This document shows, piece after piece, positions 39,709 to 48,600 of a stretch of DNA of 64,000 bases (positions within the stretch are counted from its first letter, which is position 1; every line of letters starts with the position of its first letter). The notes beneath the pieces were generated by a model. That model was not told the DNA's origin and did no database searches. It saw only the letters and a list, made by a program, of their open reading frames with translations. The position numbers and the translations under genes are program-made. Source of the stretch: Roseospira marina. Its GTDB lineage: Bacteria; Pseudomonadota; Alphaproteobacteria; Rhodospirillales; Rhodospirillaceae. The stretch lies in contig NZ_JACIGJ010000001.1 in the NCBI RefSeq assembly GCF_014197855.1, positions 62,001 through 126,000 of the forward strand. Direction: 5' to 3'.

Positions 39709-40733
39709 CTCCGTCGTTGACGGTACAGCGCGCCGGCCCCCTGACTACGGTTCAGGACCGGGGCCGCCCCGGCCTGTTGCACGCGGGCGTGTCCGCGTCC
39801 GGCCCCATGGATCCCGCCCGGCTGGCGATTGCCAACGCCCTGGTCGGCAACGCCCCCGACGCCGCCGCGCTGGAATTCGCCGGGCCGGGCGGCCGCTACA
39901 CCGTCTCCGCCCCGGTTCGCATCGCAGCGGTGGGCGACGTTGCGGTGACCATCGGCGGCCGCGCCGTCCCCGCGTGGCAGAGCCACCCCGTGACCCCGGG
40001 ACAGCGGCTGGAGCTGGGCGCGCCCCAGGATGGCGTCTGGGGATATCTAGCCATCGCGGGCGGCCTTGATACGCCGCCGGTTCTGGGGGCCCGCGCCACC
40101 CATTTGCGCACCGGCCTCGGCGGTCTGGACGGCCGGGTTCTGCGCAGCGGCGACACCGTGCCTTTGGGCGCCGCCACGGTGGAGGAGGGCGCACCCCATC
40201 TCCGTCTGCGCCGGCCCTGGCGGCCGGTGGAGAGTGCCATCCGCGTGTTGGCCGGCCCGCAAGCGGACCATTTCGACGAGGCGGCCTGGGACCGCCTGCT
40301 GAGCGAGCCCTACCGGATCAGCCCGGCGCGCGACCGCATGGCTCAGATGCTGGAGGGGCCGGTCCTGACCGCCCACCGGGGCCACGACATCGTGTCGGAC
40401 GGCACGCCCATGGGCTCGGTGCAGGTGCCGGGATCGGGCCAGCCCATGGTCCTGATGGCTGAGCGCCAGACCACGGGCGGCTATCCAAAGATGGCCGTCG
40501 TCGCGTCGGTGGACCTGCCCAGACTGGCCCAGATGCCCACCGGACAGGTGGTTCGCTTCACCCGCGTGGACCGGGACACGGCGGAGGACCTTCTGATCGC
40601 CGAGCGGCGCGCCCTGCGTGCCCTGCTCGACGGTCTGGTGCCGGCGGAGGGCTGGCGGCCGGACACACCGCTGCTTTTGGACGTGAACTTGATCGACGGC
40701 GTCGTCGGCGATCTCGACGGAGGTTCGGCATGA
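39705..40733 (+). CDS. pxpC: 5-oxoprolinase subunit C (KipA family)
   Basis: This 342-residue protein is the PxpC (allophanate hydrolase subunit 2/KipA) component. It has TTVQDRGRPGLLHAGVSASGPMD at the start, YLAIAGGLDTPPVLGARAT, a YRISPARDRMAQMLEGP segment and QTTGGYPKMAVVASVDLP. With PxpA and PxpB it opens 5-oxoproline using ATP. The start and stop overlap the flanking genes by four bases, so the arm is translated as one unit. Confidence 0.93.
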   Translation: MTPSLTVQRAGPLTTVQDRGRPGLLHAGVSASGPMDPARLAIANALVGNAPDAAALEFAGPGGRYTVSAPVRIAAVGDVAVTIGGRAVPAWQSHPVTPGQRLELGAPQDGVWGYLAIAGGLDTPPVLGARATHLRTGLGGLDGRVLRSGDTVPLGAATVEEGAPHLRLRRPWRPVESAIRVLAGPQADHFDEAAWDRLLSEPYRISPARDRMAQMLEGPVLTAHRGHDIVSDGTPMGSVQVPGSGQPMVLMAERQTTGGYPKMAVVASVDLPRLAQMPTGQVVRFTRVDRDTAEDLLIAERRALRALLDGLVPAEGWRPDTPLLLDVNLIDGVVGDLDGGSA

Positions 40734-41416
40734 CCCGCCCCCTGTCTCAGCAAGCCTATGCGAAGATCATCGAGATGGTCTTTTCCGGCGTTCTGCCCGC
40801 CGGCTCCGCCCTGCACGAGGCCCGCCTGAGCGACAGCCTCGACATGTCGCGGACTCCTGTGAGGGAGGCGATCAAGCGCATGGAGTACGAAGGCCTGTTG
40901 CGCCGCGAGGGCCGGTTCCTGCGCGTTCGGCCACCGACGCCGGCGGAGATCGAGGAAATCTTTTTCCTGCGCGAGGCCATGGAGGCCCAGACGGCGCGCG
41001 CGGCCGTCACCCTGCCGAACACGCTGTTCGACGAGATGACCAACCGGCTTCGCGCCTTCCTGGCCGCCGACGGCGCGTCCACCGACGGCACGGGTGGCAG
41101 CGGCGACCCGGCCGGCTTCACCGAGGATGAGTGGCGCATCGACGACGCCTTTCACCGCATGCTCGCGCGATCCATGAACAACCCGATCCTCCTGCGCACC
41201 CTGGACCGGCTGCGGCTGCGCACGTACATGTTCGACCGCACCCGGGTACCCGAACGGTTCCTGGCCGGCACCCATGAGCATCTTGCGATCCTCGACGCCC
41301 TGCGGGCCGGCGACGCCGACACCGCCGAGCGCCTGACCGTCGCGCATCTGCGCAACGCCCGCGATGCCGTGCTGTCGTGCCTGGAACGCTACGCCTTGGG
41401 CGAGGTGCCCCGGTGA
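40730..41416 (+). CDS. GntR-family regulator (FCD), first copy
   Basis: This 228-residue transcription factor has an N-terminal winged helix (about 5-70; LHEARLSDSLDMSRTPVREAIKRMEYEGLLRR) and a C-terminal FCD ligand-binding domain (about 80-220). The FCD helices include EIFFLREAMEAQTARAA, with metal-ligand histidines in DDAFHRMLARS, GTHEHLAILDAL and LTVAHLRNARD. It probably senses the island's substrate or an intermediate and binds the palindromes at 35941-35965. It overlaps pxpC and the next gene by four bases. Confidence 0.9.
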   Translation: MTRPLSQQAYAKIIEMVFSGVLPAGSALHEARLSDSLDMSRTPVREAIKRMEYEGLLRREGRFLRVRPPTPAEIEEIFFLREAMEAQTARAAVTLPNTLFDEMTNRLRAFLAADGASTDGTGGSGDPAGFTEDEWRIDDAFHRMLARSMNNPILLRTLDRLRLRTYMFDRTRVPERFLAGTHEHLAILDALRAGDADTAERLTVAHLRNARDAVLSCLERYALGEVPR

Positions 41417-42399
41417 CGCACGCCCTGAAGTTCCCCAAGAAGTGCCTCATCATCCAACGGATTCACGACGCCGGCCTGAACGCCCTGGTGGAGGGCGGTG
41501 TGACGCCCGTGCTGTGCCCGGCCCCGGACATGGCCTCCGTCGCGGCCCATGTCGGCGACTGCGATGCGGCGATCACCCGGGACGCCGGCTTTTCGGCCGC
41601 CGCCCTCGACGCGGCGCCCCGGCTGCGCGGCATCATCGTCCATGGCAGCGGCTATGATGTGGTCGACGTCGCGGCCGCCACCGCCCGGGGGGTCGCGGTG
41701 TGCAACACGCCCGGCGTCAACGCGCAGTCGGTGGTGGAACTGACCCTCGGGCTGGCCTTCGCCGCCGCCCGGCGGTTGACCGCTGCCGACCGCGCCGTCT
41801 GGGGTGGCGACGCGGGGTTCCGCGAGAGCGCGCCTTTCACCGAACTGCACGGCAAGGCCGCCCTGATCATCGGGTGGGGCGCCATCGGCGCACGGGTCGG
41901 CGCCGCCCTGCGCGCGGCCCTGGGCATGACCATCCTGACGCCCCACCGTCCGGGGTCGCCGCCCCCGGACGGGGTCGACGCGGTCGTTCCGCTGGAGGAC
42001 GGTCTGGCTCGCGCCGCCCTGATCAGTCTGCACGCGCCCCTGACCGCCGAGACCCGGGGCCTGATCGGCGCCTCGGCGCTGGGTGCCATCGCGCCGGGCG
42101 CGGGCGCGATCCTGGTCAACACCAGCCGGGCCGGTCTGGTGGACGAGGCTGCGTTGGCCGACGCCCTGGCCACGGGGCGGATCGCCGCCGCCGGCCTGGA
42201 TGTGGCCTCGCCCGATGTCGCCCGGGGGCCCCTGGCCGCCTTCACCGACCGGGTGATTCTCTCGCCCCATGTCGGCGGCACGACCGAGGAAGCCCGGCGC
42301 CGGGTGTCCCTGGCCGCCGCCGGGCACGTGCTGACCCTGTTGCACGGCGGACGGCCGTCGACCTTGCTCAATCCCGAAACCCTGGAGATCCCGGCATGA
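41413..42399 (+). CDS. D-2-hydroxyacid dehydrogenase family protein
   Basis: This 328-residue protein is a NAD-dependent 2-hydroxyacid dehydrogenase of the D-3-PGDH group. It has the nucleotide motif IIGWGAIGARVG, the catalytic Arg in LVNTSRAGLVDE and His in LSPHVGGTTEE. The glutamate of the usual LDVFE segment is not obvious (LDVASPDVARG), which may affect the catalytic dyad. The start is GTG at 41413, overlapping the GntR stop (GTGA); an ATG at 41377 would reach inside the regulator gene. The substrate is unknown. Confidence 0.85.
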   Translation: MTHALKFPKKCLIIQRIHDAGLNALVEGGVTPVLCPAPDMASVAAHVGDCDAAITRDAGFSAAALDAAPRLRGIIVHGSGYDVVDVAAATARGVAVCNTPGVNAQSVVELTLGLAFAAARRLTAADRAVWGGDAGFRESAPFTELHGKAALIIGWGAIGARVGAALRAALGMTILTPHRPGSPPPDGVDAVVPLEDGLARAALISLHAPLTAETRGLIGASALGAIAPGAGAILVNTSRAGLVDEAALADALATGRIAAAGLDVASPDVARGPLAAFTDRVILSPHVGGTTEEARRRVSLAAAGHVLTLLHGGRPSTLLNPETLEIPA

Positions 42400-43643
42400 C
42401 CCGCGCTCTGACCGAGACCATCGATCGCGTCCTCGATGGCGTGAACGCGATCTCCGCGCCCGGCCCGGGCGTCACCCGCCCGTCCTACGATCCGCTGGAA
42501 AGTCGCGCCCACGCAGTGATCGCCGAGGAGGCCGGCCGGCTGGGCCTGACCGTGGAGCGGGACGCCGCCCTCAACCTGTTCGCCCGCCTGCCGGGTCGGG
42601 ACCGGCGCGCGCCGGCGCTGTATGTTGGCTCTCATCTGGATTCCGTGCCCCAGGGCGGCCGCTACGACGGACCGGCCGGCGTGGCCGGGGCCATGGCCCT
42701 CGCGGCGGCGCTGATCGAACGCGATACGCCGCCGCCGGTGGATCTGGTCGTGACCGTGACCCGCGCCGAAGAAAGCGTGTGGTTTCCCGCCTCCTACATC
42801 GGCTCGCGCGCGGCCACCGGGCGCTTGCGCGCCGAGGATCTGGCGGTGTGCCGCGCCGACACCGGCCGCACCCTGGCCGACCATATGCGCGCCGAGGGCG
42901 GGGACCCCGACGCCGTGCTGCGGGGGCCGGGCCGGACGCCCGCCACATTCCTGGAGCCCCATATCGAGCAGGGCCCGGTTCTGGTGGAGGCCGACGAGCC
43001 CTTCGCCCTGGTCACCGCCATCCGGGGCGGTCTGCGCTACCGGACCGCGCGCATCGCCGGAACCTGGGCCCATTCGGGCGGCGCGCCCCGGCACAGCCGC
43101 GCCGACGTGGTCTTTGCGCTGGCCGACGTGATCACCGCCATGGACCGCCATTGGGCGGCGATCCTGGCCGAGGGCCACGATCTGGCCGTCACGGTCGGGC
43201 GCGTGGACGCCGCCGGTCCGGAGCACGCCTTCGCGAAGGTCCCGGGTGCGCTGTCCTTCTGTATTGATCTGCGCTCCAACGATACGGCGGTGCTGGACCG
43301 GGCCGACGCCGTGCTGCGAAACGAGATCGCGGCCGTCGAGGCGGCCCGCGGGGTCACCTTCGATCTGGGCGCGCCATCGCGCAGCGTCCCCACGCCGTTG
43401 TCTGCGGACCTGACCGATCGCCTACACGCGGCGTTCGGGCGGCAGGGGCGGGCGGTTCGCCGCATGCTGTCCGGCGGCGGACACGATGCCGCCGCCTTCG
43501 CCCAGGCGGGATGGACGGCGGGCATGCTGTTCATCCGCAACCAGAACGGCAGTCACAATCCGGACGAGGCGATGGACCGCGCCGATCTGGCGGAGGCCAT
43601 CGACGCCCTGGCCGCCGGCCTCGTGGAAGCCTGTGCGCCATGA
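42396..43643 (+). CDS. M20-family amidohydrolase (N-carbamoyl amino acid/allantoate type)
   Basis: This 415-residue di-zinc hydrolase belongs to the group with N-carbamoyl-L-amino acid hydrolase, allantoate amidohydrolase and ureidoglycolate hydrolases. It has metal and substrate motifs GSHLDSVPQGGRYDGPAG, TRAEESVWFP, EPHIEQGPVL and MLSGGGHDAAAFA, with a lid domain in between. One position of the usual acidic EEG motif reads EES. It probably cleaves a carbamoyl or amide group from a compound made in this pathway. It overlaps both neighbours by four bases. Confidence 0.88.
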   Translation: MTRALTETIDRVLDGVNAISAPGPGVTRPSYDPLESRAHAVIAEEAGRLGLTVERDAALNLFARLPGRDRRAPALYVGSHLDSVPQGGRYDGPAGVAGAMALAAALIERDTPPPVDLVVTVTRAEESVWFPASYIGSRAATGRLRAEDLAVCRADTGRTLADHMRAEGGDPDAVLRGPGRTPATFLEPHIEQGPVLVEADEPFALVTAIRGGLRYRTARIAGTWAHSGGAPRHSRADVVFALADVITAMDRHWAAILAEGHDLAVTVGRVDAAGPEHAFAKVPGALSFCIDLRSNDTAVLDRADAVLRNEIAAVEAARGVTFDLGAPSRSVPTPLSADLTDRLHAAFGRQGRAVRRMLSGGGHDAAAFAQAGWTAGMLFIRNQNGSHNPDEAMDRADLAEAIDALAAGLVEACAP

Positions 43644-44281
43644 GCTCTCCGGACTCCCAATCGCAACGCGCCTATCAGATCCTCAAGCGCAAGATCCTCG
43701 ACGGGGGCTACGGCGCCGACGACGTGCTGAGCGAGCGGAGCTTGGCGGAGGAATGCGGTGTCTCCCGCTCGCCTCTGCGCAGCGCCATCGCCCGTCTTGA
43801 GCAGGAGGACGTGCTGTGCCGGCTCGCGAACGGCGCCCTGGTGGCGCGGCCGGTGACGGTGATCCAGTTGCTGGAGATCGTGCAGACCCGCCGCATCCTG
43901 GAAGGCGCCGCCGCCGAGCGCGCCGCCGCCCTCTACGGTCTGACTCCAGAGCTAAAGGTCGAGCGGGAGCACATGAGCGCTTACCTCGACAAGGACGACT
44001 GGCCGTTCGATACCTTCTGGGACAGCGACAACCGGTTTCACGCCGGCATCGCGCTGGCCGCCCGCCTGACCCTGCTGCCCGGCATTCTCGACGAGCTGCG
44101 CGCGGTCGCCCGTCGGTGCAGCATCACACGCACCCACGACCGGTTCACCCAGCAGGCCCGGGAGCATCTGGCCGTCATCGATCACATCGAACGCCGTGAC
44201 CCGGCCGGCGCGCGCCGGGCCATGGAAGAGCATTTCGACAGCGCGCGGGCCCGGTTCCTCGAATGGCTGGACCGCGCCTGA
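43640..44281 (+). CDS. GntR-family regulator (FCD), second copy
   Basis: This 213-residue regulator has a winged helix (about 5-72; LSERSLAEECGVSRSPLRSAIARLEQEDVLCR) and an FCD-type effector domain with DNRFHAGIALAA and QAREHLAVIDHIERRD. It differs clearly from the regulator at 40730, so the island has two separate GntR controls. The ATG overlaps the hydrolase stop by four bases. Confidence 0.9.
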   Translation: MSSPDSQSQRAYQILKRKILDGGYGADDVLSERSLAEECGVSRSPLRSAIARLEQEDVLCRLANGALVARPVTVIQLLEIVQTRRILEGAAAERAAALYGLTPELKVEREHMSAYLDKDDWPFDTFWDSDNRFHAGIALAARLTLLPGILDELRAVARRCSITRTHDRFTQQAREHLAVIDHIERRDPAGARRAMEEHFDSARARFLEWLDRA

Positions 44282-44309
44282 TCCCCTCTCCGACACAGGA
44301 CCGTTTTCG

Positions 44310-45527
44310 TTGACCCTGGATCGTCCCGCCCCCGTGGCCCCGTCGTCCCCCGTTTCGTGCCCCGGCACGCCCCCGGAGTCCCTCACCGGGCGGGAGGCCG
44401 TGTTCCCCCCCGAGGAGTTCCAGGCCCGCCAGGACCGCGCCCGCGCCGCCATGCGGCGGGCCGGCCTCGACGCTCTCATCGTGACCGGGCCGGAAAACAT
44501 CTTCTGGCTCTCCGGTCGCCAGACGGCCGGCTACTTCGCCTTCCAGGCCCTGGTGCTGCCCGCCGACGGCGCCCCGACGCTGCTGGTGCGCCAGCTTGAG
44601 GTGCCGGGGGCGATGGCGAACACTTGGCTCACCGACATCGTGGCCTATCAGGACGGCGAAGATCCCGCCGAAGTCCTGCTTGCGTTGCTGCGTCGGCACG
44701 GCGTGGCGCGGGTAGCCATCGAACGCGCCGGGTTCTTTCTGTCGCCGCGCTTCATGGATCATCTGGAAGGCCGGCGCGGCACCCCGTTTCTGGACGGATC
44801 GGACCTGATCCCTGGGCTCCGCTTGATCAAGAGTCCGATGGAACAGGCCGCCGTCCGGCTGGCTGCTCGCCATGCCGAGGTGGCGATGACGGCGGGTCTT
44901 GCCGCCTGCTCGGCCGGGCAGACCGAGAACAGCGTCGCCGCCGCCATGCTGTCCGCCGCCGTCCTGGACGGGTCGGAGGCGATGGCTATGGAGCCCCTCG
45001 TGTCCTCCGGCCCGCGCAGTGGCCTGCCGCACATGACGTGGCGTCGCCGCCCGCTGGCGCTCGGCGATCCGCTGTTCCTGGAGCTGGCGGGATGCCACGA
45101 CCGTTACCACGCCGCGCTGATGCGCACGGTGTGGATCGGGACGCCGCCGCCGGACGCCCAGCGCATGATGGACGCGGCCCTGCGTGCCCTGGACGCGGCC
45201 CTGGCAGCGCTTAGGCCCGGACAGCCCTGCGCTGCTCCGCACGAGGCCGCGCAGGCCGTGATCGACGAGGCGGGCTACACCGCCGCCTTCCGCAAGCGCA
45301 TCGGCTATTCCATGGGGCTGGCCTTCGCGCCCGATTGGGGCGAGGGCGCCATCCTGGACCTGTTCACCGGCCGGTCGGAGGTGTTGGCGCCCGGCATGGT
45401 GTTCCATCTGCCCGCCACCCTGCGCGTCCCCGGCCTGTGGACGGTGGGCGCGTCGGAAACGGTTATCATGACCGAGACCGGCGCCGAGGTTCTGTCCAGC
45501 CTGCCGCGCACCATTCAGGAGCGCTGA
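44310..45527 (+). CDS. M24-family (creatinase/ectoine hydrolase-like) protein
   Basis: This 405-residue pita-bread enzyme has the creatinase N-terminal domain (about 30-160; MRRAGLDALIVTGPENIFWLSG) and the M24 core. The metal-binding residues of prolidases are missing: the D-x-G and D-x-T-R motifs read ELAGCHD and LMRT, and the His/Glu segment reads IGYSMGLAFAPDWGEGA. This pattern is like metal-free creatinase and ectoine hydrolase DoeA. The start is TTG at 44310 with AGGA nine bases upstream. It closes the rightward arm. Confidence 0.82.
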   Translation: MTLDRPAPVAPSSPVSCPGTPPESLTGREAVFPPEEFQARQDRARAAMRRAGLDALIVTGPENIFWLSGRQTAGYFAFQALVLPADGAPTLLVRQLEVPGAMANTWLTDIVAYQDGEDPAEVLLALLRRHGVARVAIERAGFFLSPRFMDHLEGRRGTPFLDGSDLIPGLRLIKSPMEQAAVRLAARHAEVAMTAGLAACSAGQTENSVAAAMLSAAVLDGSEAMAMEPLVSSGPRSGLPHMTWRRRPLALGDPLFLELAGCHDRYHAALMRTVWIGTPPPDAQRMMDAALRALDAALAALRPGQPCAAPHEAAQAVIDEAGYTAAFRKRIGYSMGLAFAPDWGEGAILDLFTGRSEVLAPGMVFHLPATLRVPGLWTVGASETVIMTETGAEVLSSLPRTIQER

Positions 45528-45581
45528 CGGCGCCGGAAGCAGGGCCGGTCCCGCCCGAGGCCCAGCGTCCGACCGGCACCC

Positions 45582-45655
45582 GTGCAAGCGGCGCCGTGCG
45601 CCGCGTGCACTGGAGTCCATGCGTTCGGGGCACGGTCCGTGCGGTGGGCCACCGC
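45582..45655. terminator. hairpin cluster between convergent operons
   Basis: Three perfect or near-perfect hairpins lie between the M24 gene and the guanidine carboxylase gene. The first pairs 45582-45594 with 45598-45610 (12 bp, one mismatch, three-base loop). The others are CACGG/CCGTG at 45631-45641 and GCGGTGG/CCACCGC at 45641-45655. There is no T run, so this may be a bidirectional end-protecting or terminator region. Confidence 0.5.
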
Positions 45656-45664
45656 GGGCCGGGC

Positions 45665-48600
45665 TCAGGCCGTCGTCACAATCAGCAAGGCTTCCCCCGC
45701 CTGCACGGTGTGGCCGGGTTGGACGCGGGCCTCCTGGACGACGCCGGCCTGGGGGCTGGGCACGCGGATCTCCATCTTCATGGATTCCAGGATCGCCACG
45801 TCCTGCCCGGACTCGACCCGGTCGCCCGGCCCAACCAGCAGCTTCCACACCGATCCGGGGATCGGCGCGTCCACGGTGACCGCGCCGTCCGGCAGGTCGA
45901 GCACGGCGGCGGACGCGGTGGCCCCGCTGTCCTCCTCCACGACCTCGGCCAGCCCCAGCTCCGCCCAGCGTTGCCGCTCCGCCTGGAAGGCGCGATCGCG
46001 GTGGGCCTGAAACGCGGCGATGTCCTCGGCGTTGCGGTCCACGAAGGCGCGGTAGTCCGCCAGTCGAAACACGTCCTCCTCAATGCGGAGCGGGTAGGCA
46101 CCGTGCGGGAACGCGGCCCGGGCCTCGGCCAACTCCGCCGCCGACACGGGGAAGAACCGCAGGCGGTCGAAAAAGCGCAGCAGCCAGGGCTTTCCCGGTT
46201 CGAACGGCGGCGGGCTACGCCAGCGGTTCCACATCTGAATGGTGCGGCCCACGAACTGATAGCCGCCGGGGCCCTCCATGCCATAGACGCACAGATACGC
46301 CCCGCCGATGCCGACGGCGTTCTCGGGGGTCCAGGTGCGGGCCGGGTTGTACTTGGTGGTCACCAGCCGGTGGCGGGGATCCACCGGCGTCGCCACCGGC
46401 GCGCCCAGGTACACGTCGCCCAGGCCGAGCACCATGTATTCGGCCCCGAAGACGATGTCCTTGACCGCCTGCTCATCCTTCAGGCCGTTGATGCGGCGAA
46501 TGAATTCGATGTTGGACGGGCACCAGGGCGCGTCGGGGCGAACGCTGGACTGATACTTGCGGATGGCCTCCCGCGTGCTTTCGTCGTCCCAGCTCAGCGG
46601 CAGGTAGACGGTCCGGGACGGCACGGCGATGTCGTCGACCGGCGGAAGCTCGGCCTCGGCTCGCCGCAGGGTGTCGAGCAGCCGCGCCGTGGGCAGCGCC
46701 GCGCTGTCGTGGTGGATCTGCAGCGACCGGATGCCGGGCGTGAGGTTCAGGACCCCCGGCACCTGCTCCGCCTGCAGCCACTCCATCAGGGTGTGGGCCT
46801 GGAAGCGCAAAGTCAGGTCGAGCTGGTCGGGGCCGAACTCGACCAGGGTGTAGGCATCCCCGGCGCGCCGGTAGACCACCCGTGTGCCGTTGCTCTCGCC
46901 CTCGGCCAGGATGGCGCCGTCCGGAGCGCACCGCGACGTCTGGACCGTTGGTGCCGGCGGCGGCTCCGGCGCCGGCTGTCCGGCGATGCTGGCCTCGGCG
47001 GCGCGGCGCCGGGTCTCGGCCTCCTCCGGTGAGACGGCGTGGAAGCGCACCCGGTCGCCGGGCTTGAGCTGGCCGATCTTCCACAACTCGGCCTGGATGA
47101 TGGTGGCCGGGCAGACGAAGCCGCCCAGGCTGGGACCGTCGGGCCCCAGGATGATCGGCATGTCGCCGGTGAAGTCGATGGTGCCGACGGCGTAGGCGTT
47201 GTCGTGGATGTTGGAGGGGTGCAGGCCCGCCTCGCCACCGTCCGCCCGCGCCCACTTGGGCTTGGGTGCGATCAGCCGGACGCCGGTGCGGGCGCTGTTG
47301 AAGTGCACCTCGTGGGCGGTGTCAAAGAACGTGGCGATGTCGTCGTCGGTGAAGAAATCGGGGGCGCCGTGCGGGCCGTACAGGACGGCGACGTCCCAGT
47401 CATGGGTCAACTCCGGGCGCCGCTTCGCCGGCACACGGTCGCCGCAGGGGCCAAGGCCCGACGGGGCATGCCGGATGCGCAGGGCGTCGCCCGCGCGCAA
47501 GGCCCCAGTGGCGTGGCCGCCGAACCCGCCCAGGGTAAAGGTGGCCGCGCTGCCCAGGTAGAGCGGCACGTCCAGACCGCCGCGCACGGCCAGATAGGTC
47601 CGTTGGCCCGGTCCGCTCACGGTGCCCAAGGCCAGGGTTTGCCCCGAACGGACGGGGACGGCCTGCCACACGGGAACCGGCGCGCCGTCCAGGGTGGCCG
47701 TCATGTCGGCGCCGCCGAGGGCGATTACCGCGTCGCCGAGGAACCGCAGGGTCGGGCCGGTCAGGGTGCATTCCAGCCCCGGCGCGCCCTCCGGATTGCC
47801 GAGCAGGCCGTTGATCAACCGGAAGGAGCGGGCATCCATCGGGCCACCGGGCGGAACGCCCACATCCCAGTAGCCGACCCGCCCGGGCCAGTCCTGCACC
47901 GTGGTCAGGGCGCCGGGGGCCAGAACCTCGATGCTGCGGGCGTTCGGCGGAACCGCCGCCAGCACCCGCGTGGCGACCGCGCCTTCCGCGAACCAGGGCG
48001 CGGCGGCGATCTGGCGCAGGTAGTCCAGATTGGTGTCGACGCCGTCGATCCGCGTCTCGGCCAGCGCCGCGCGCAACGCGGCCACCGCCCCGGCGCGATC
48101 CGGTCCGGTGACGATCAGCTTGGCCAGGAGGTTGTCGTAGAACGGCGTGACCTCGGTTCCGGTCTCGATCCAGCCGTCCAGCCGGACACCCTCGGGAAAG
48201 GCGACCCGCGTCAGGGTGCCGCTGCCGGGCCGGTAGTCGCGCACCGGGTCCTCGGCGTTGATGCGGACCTCGATGGCCGCCCCGTGGGGTGTCAGGGGCA
48301 GCGTATCCAGCGGCGGCATGTCGCCCGCCGCCTGCCGCACCATCCAGGCCACCAGATCGACGCCGTACACGGCCTCGGTCACGCCGTGCTCGACCTGAAG
48401 GCGCGTGTTGACCTCCAGGAAGAAGAAGCGGCCGCTGTCGGCGTCGTAGATGAACTCCACCGTGCCGGCCGATTCATAGGCCACCGCTTGTCCCAGTGCG
48501 ACCGCCGCCGCGTGCAGGGCCTGGCGCACCGTGTCGGGCAGGGTGGGGGCCGGGGTTTCCTCGACCACCTTCTGATTGCGCCGCTGAAGGGAGCAATCCC

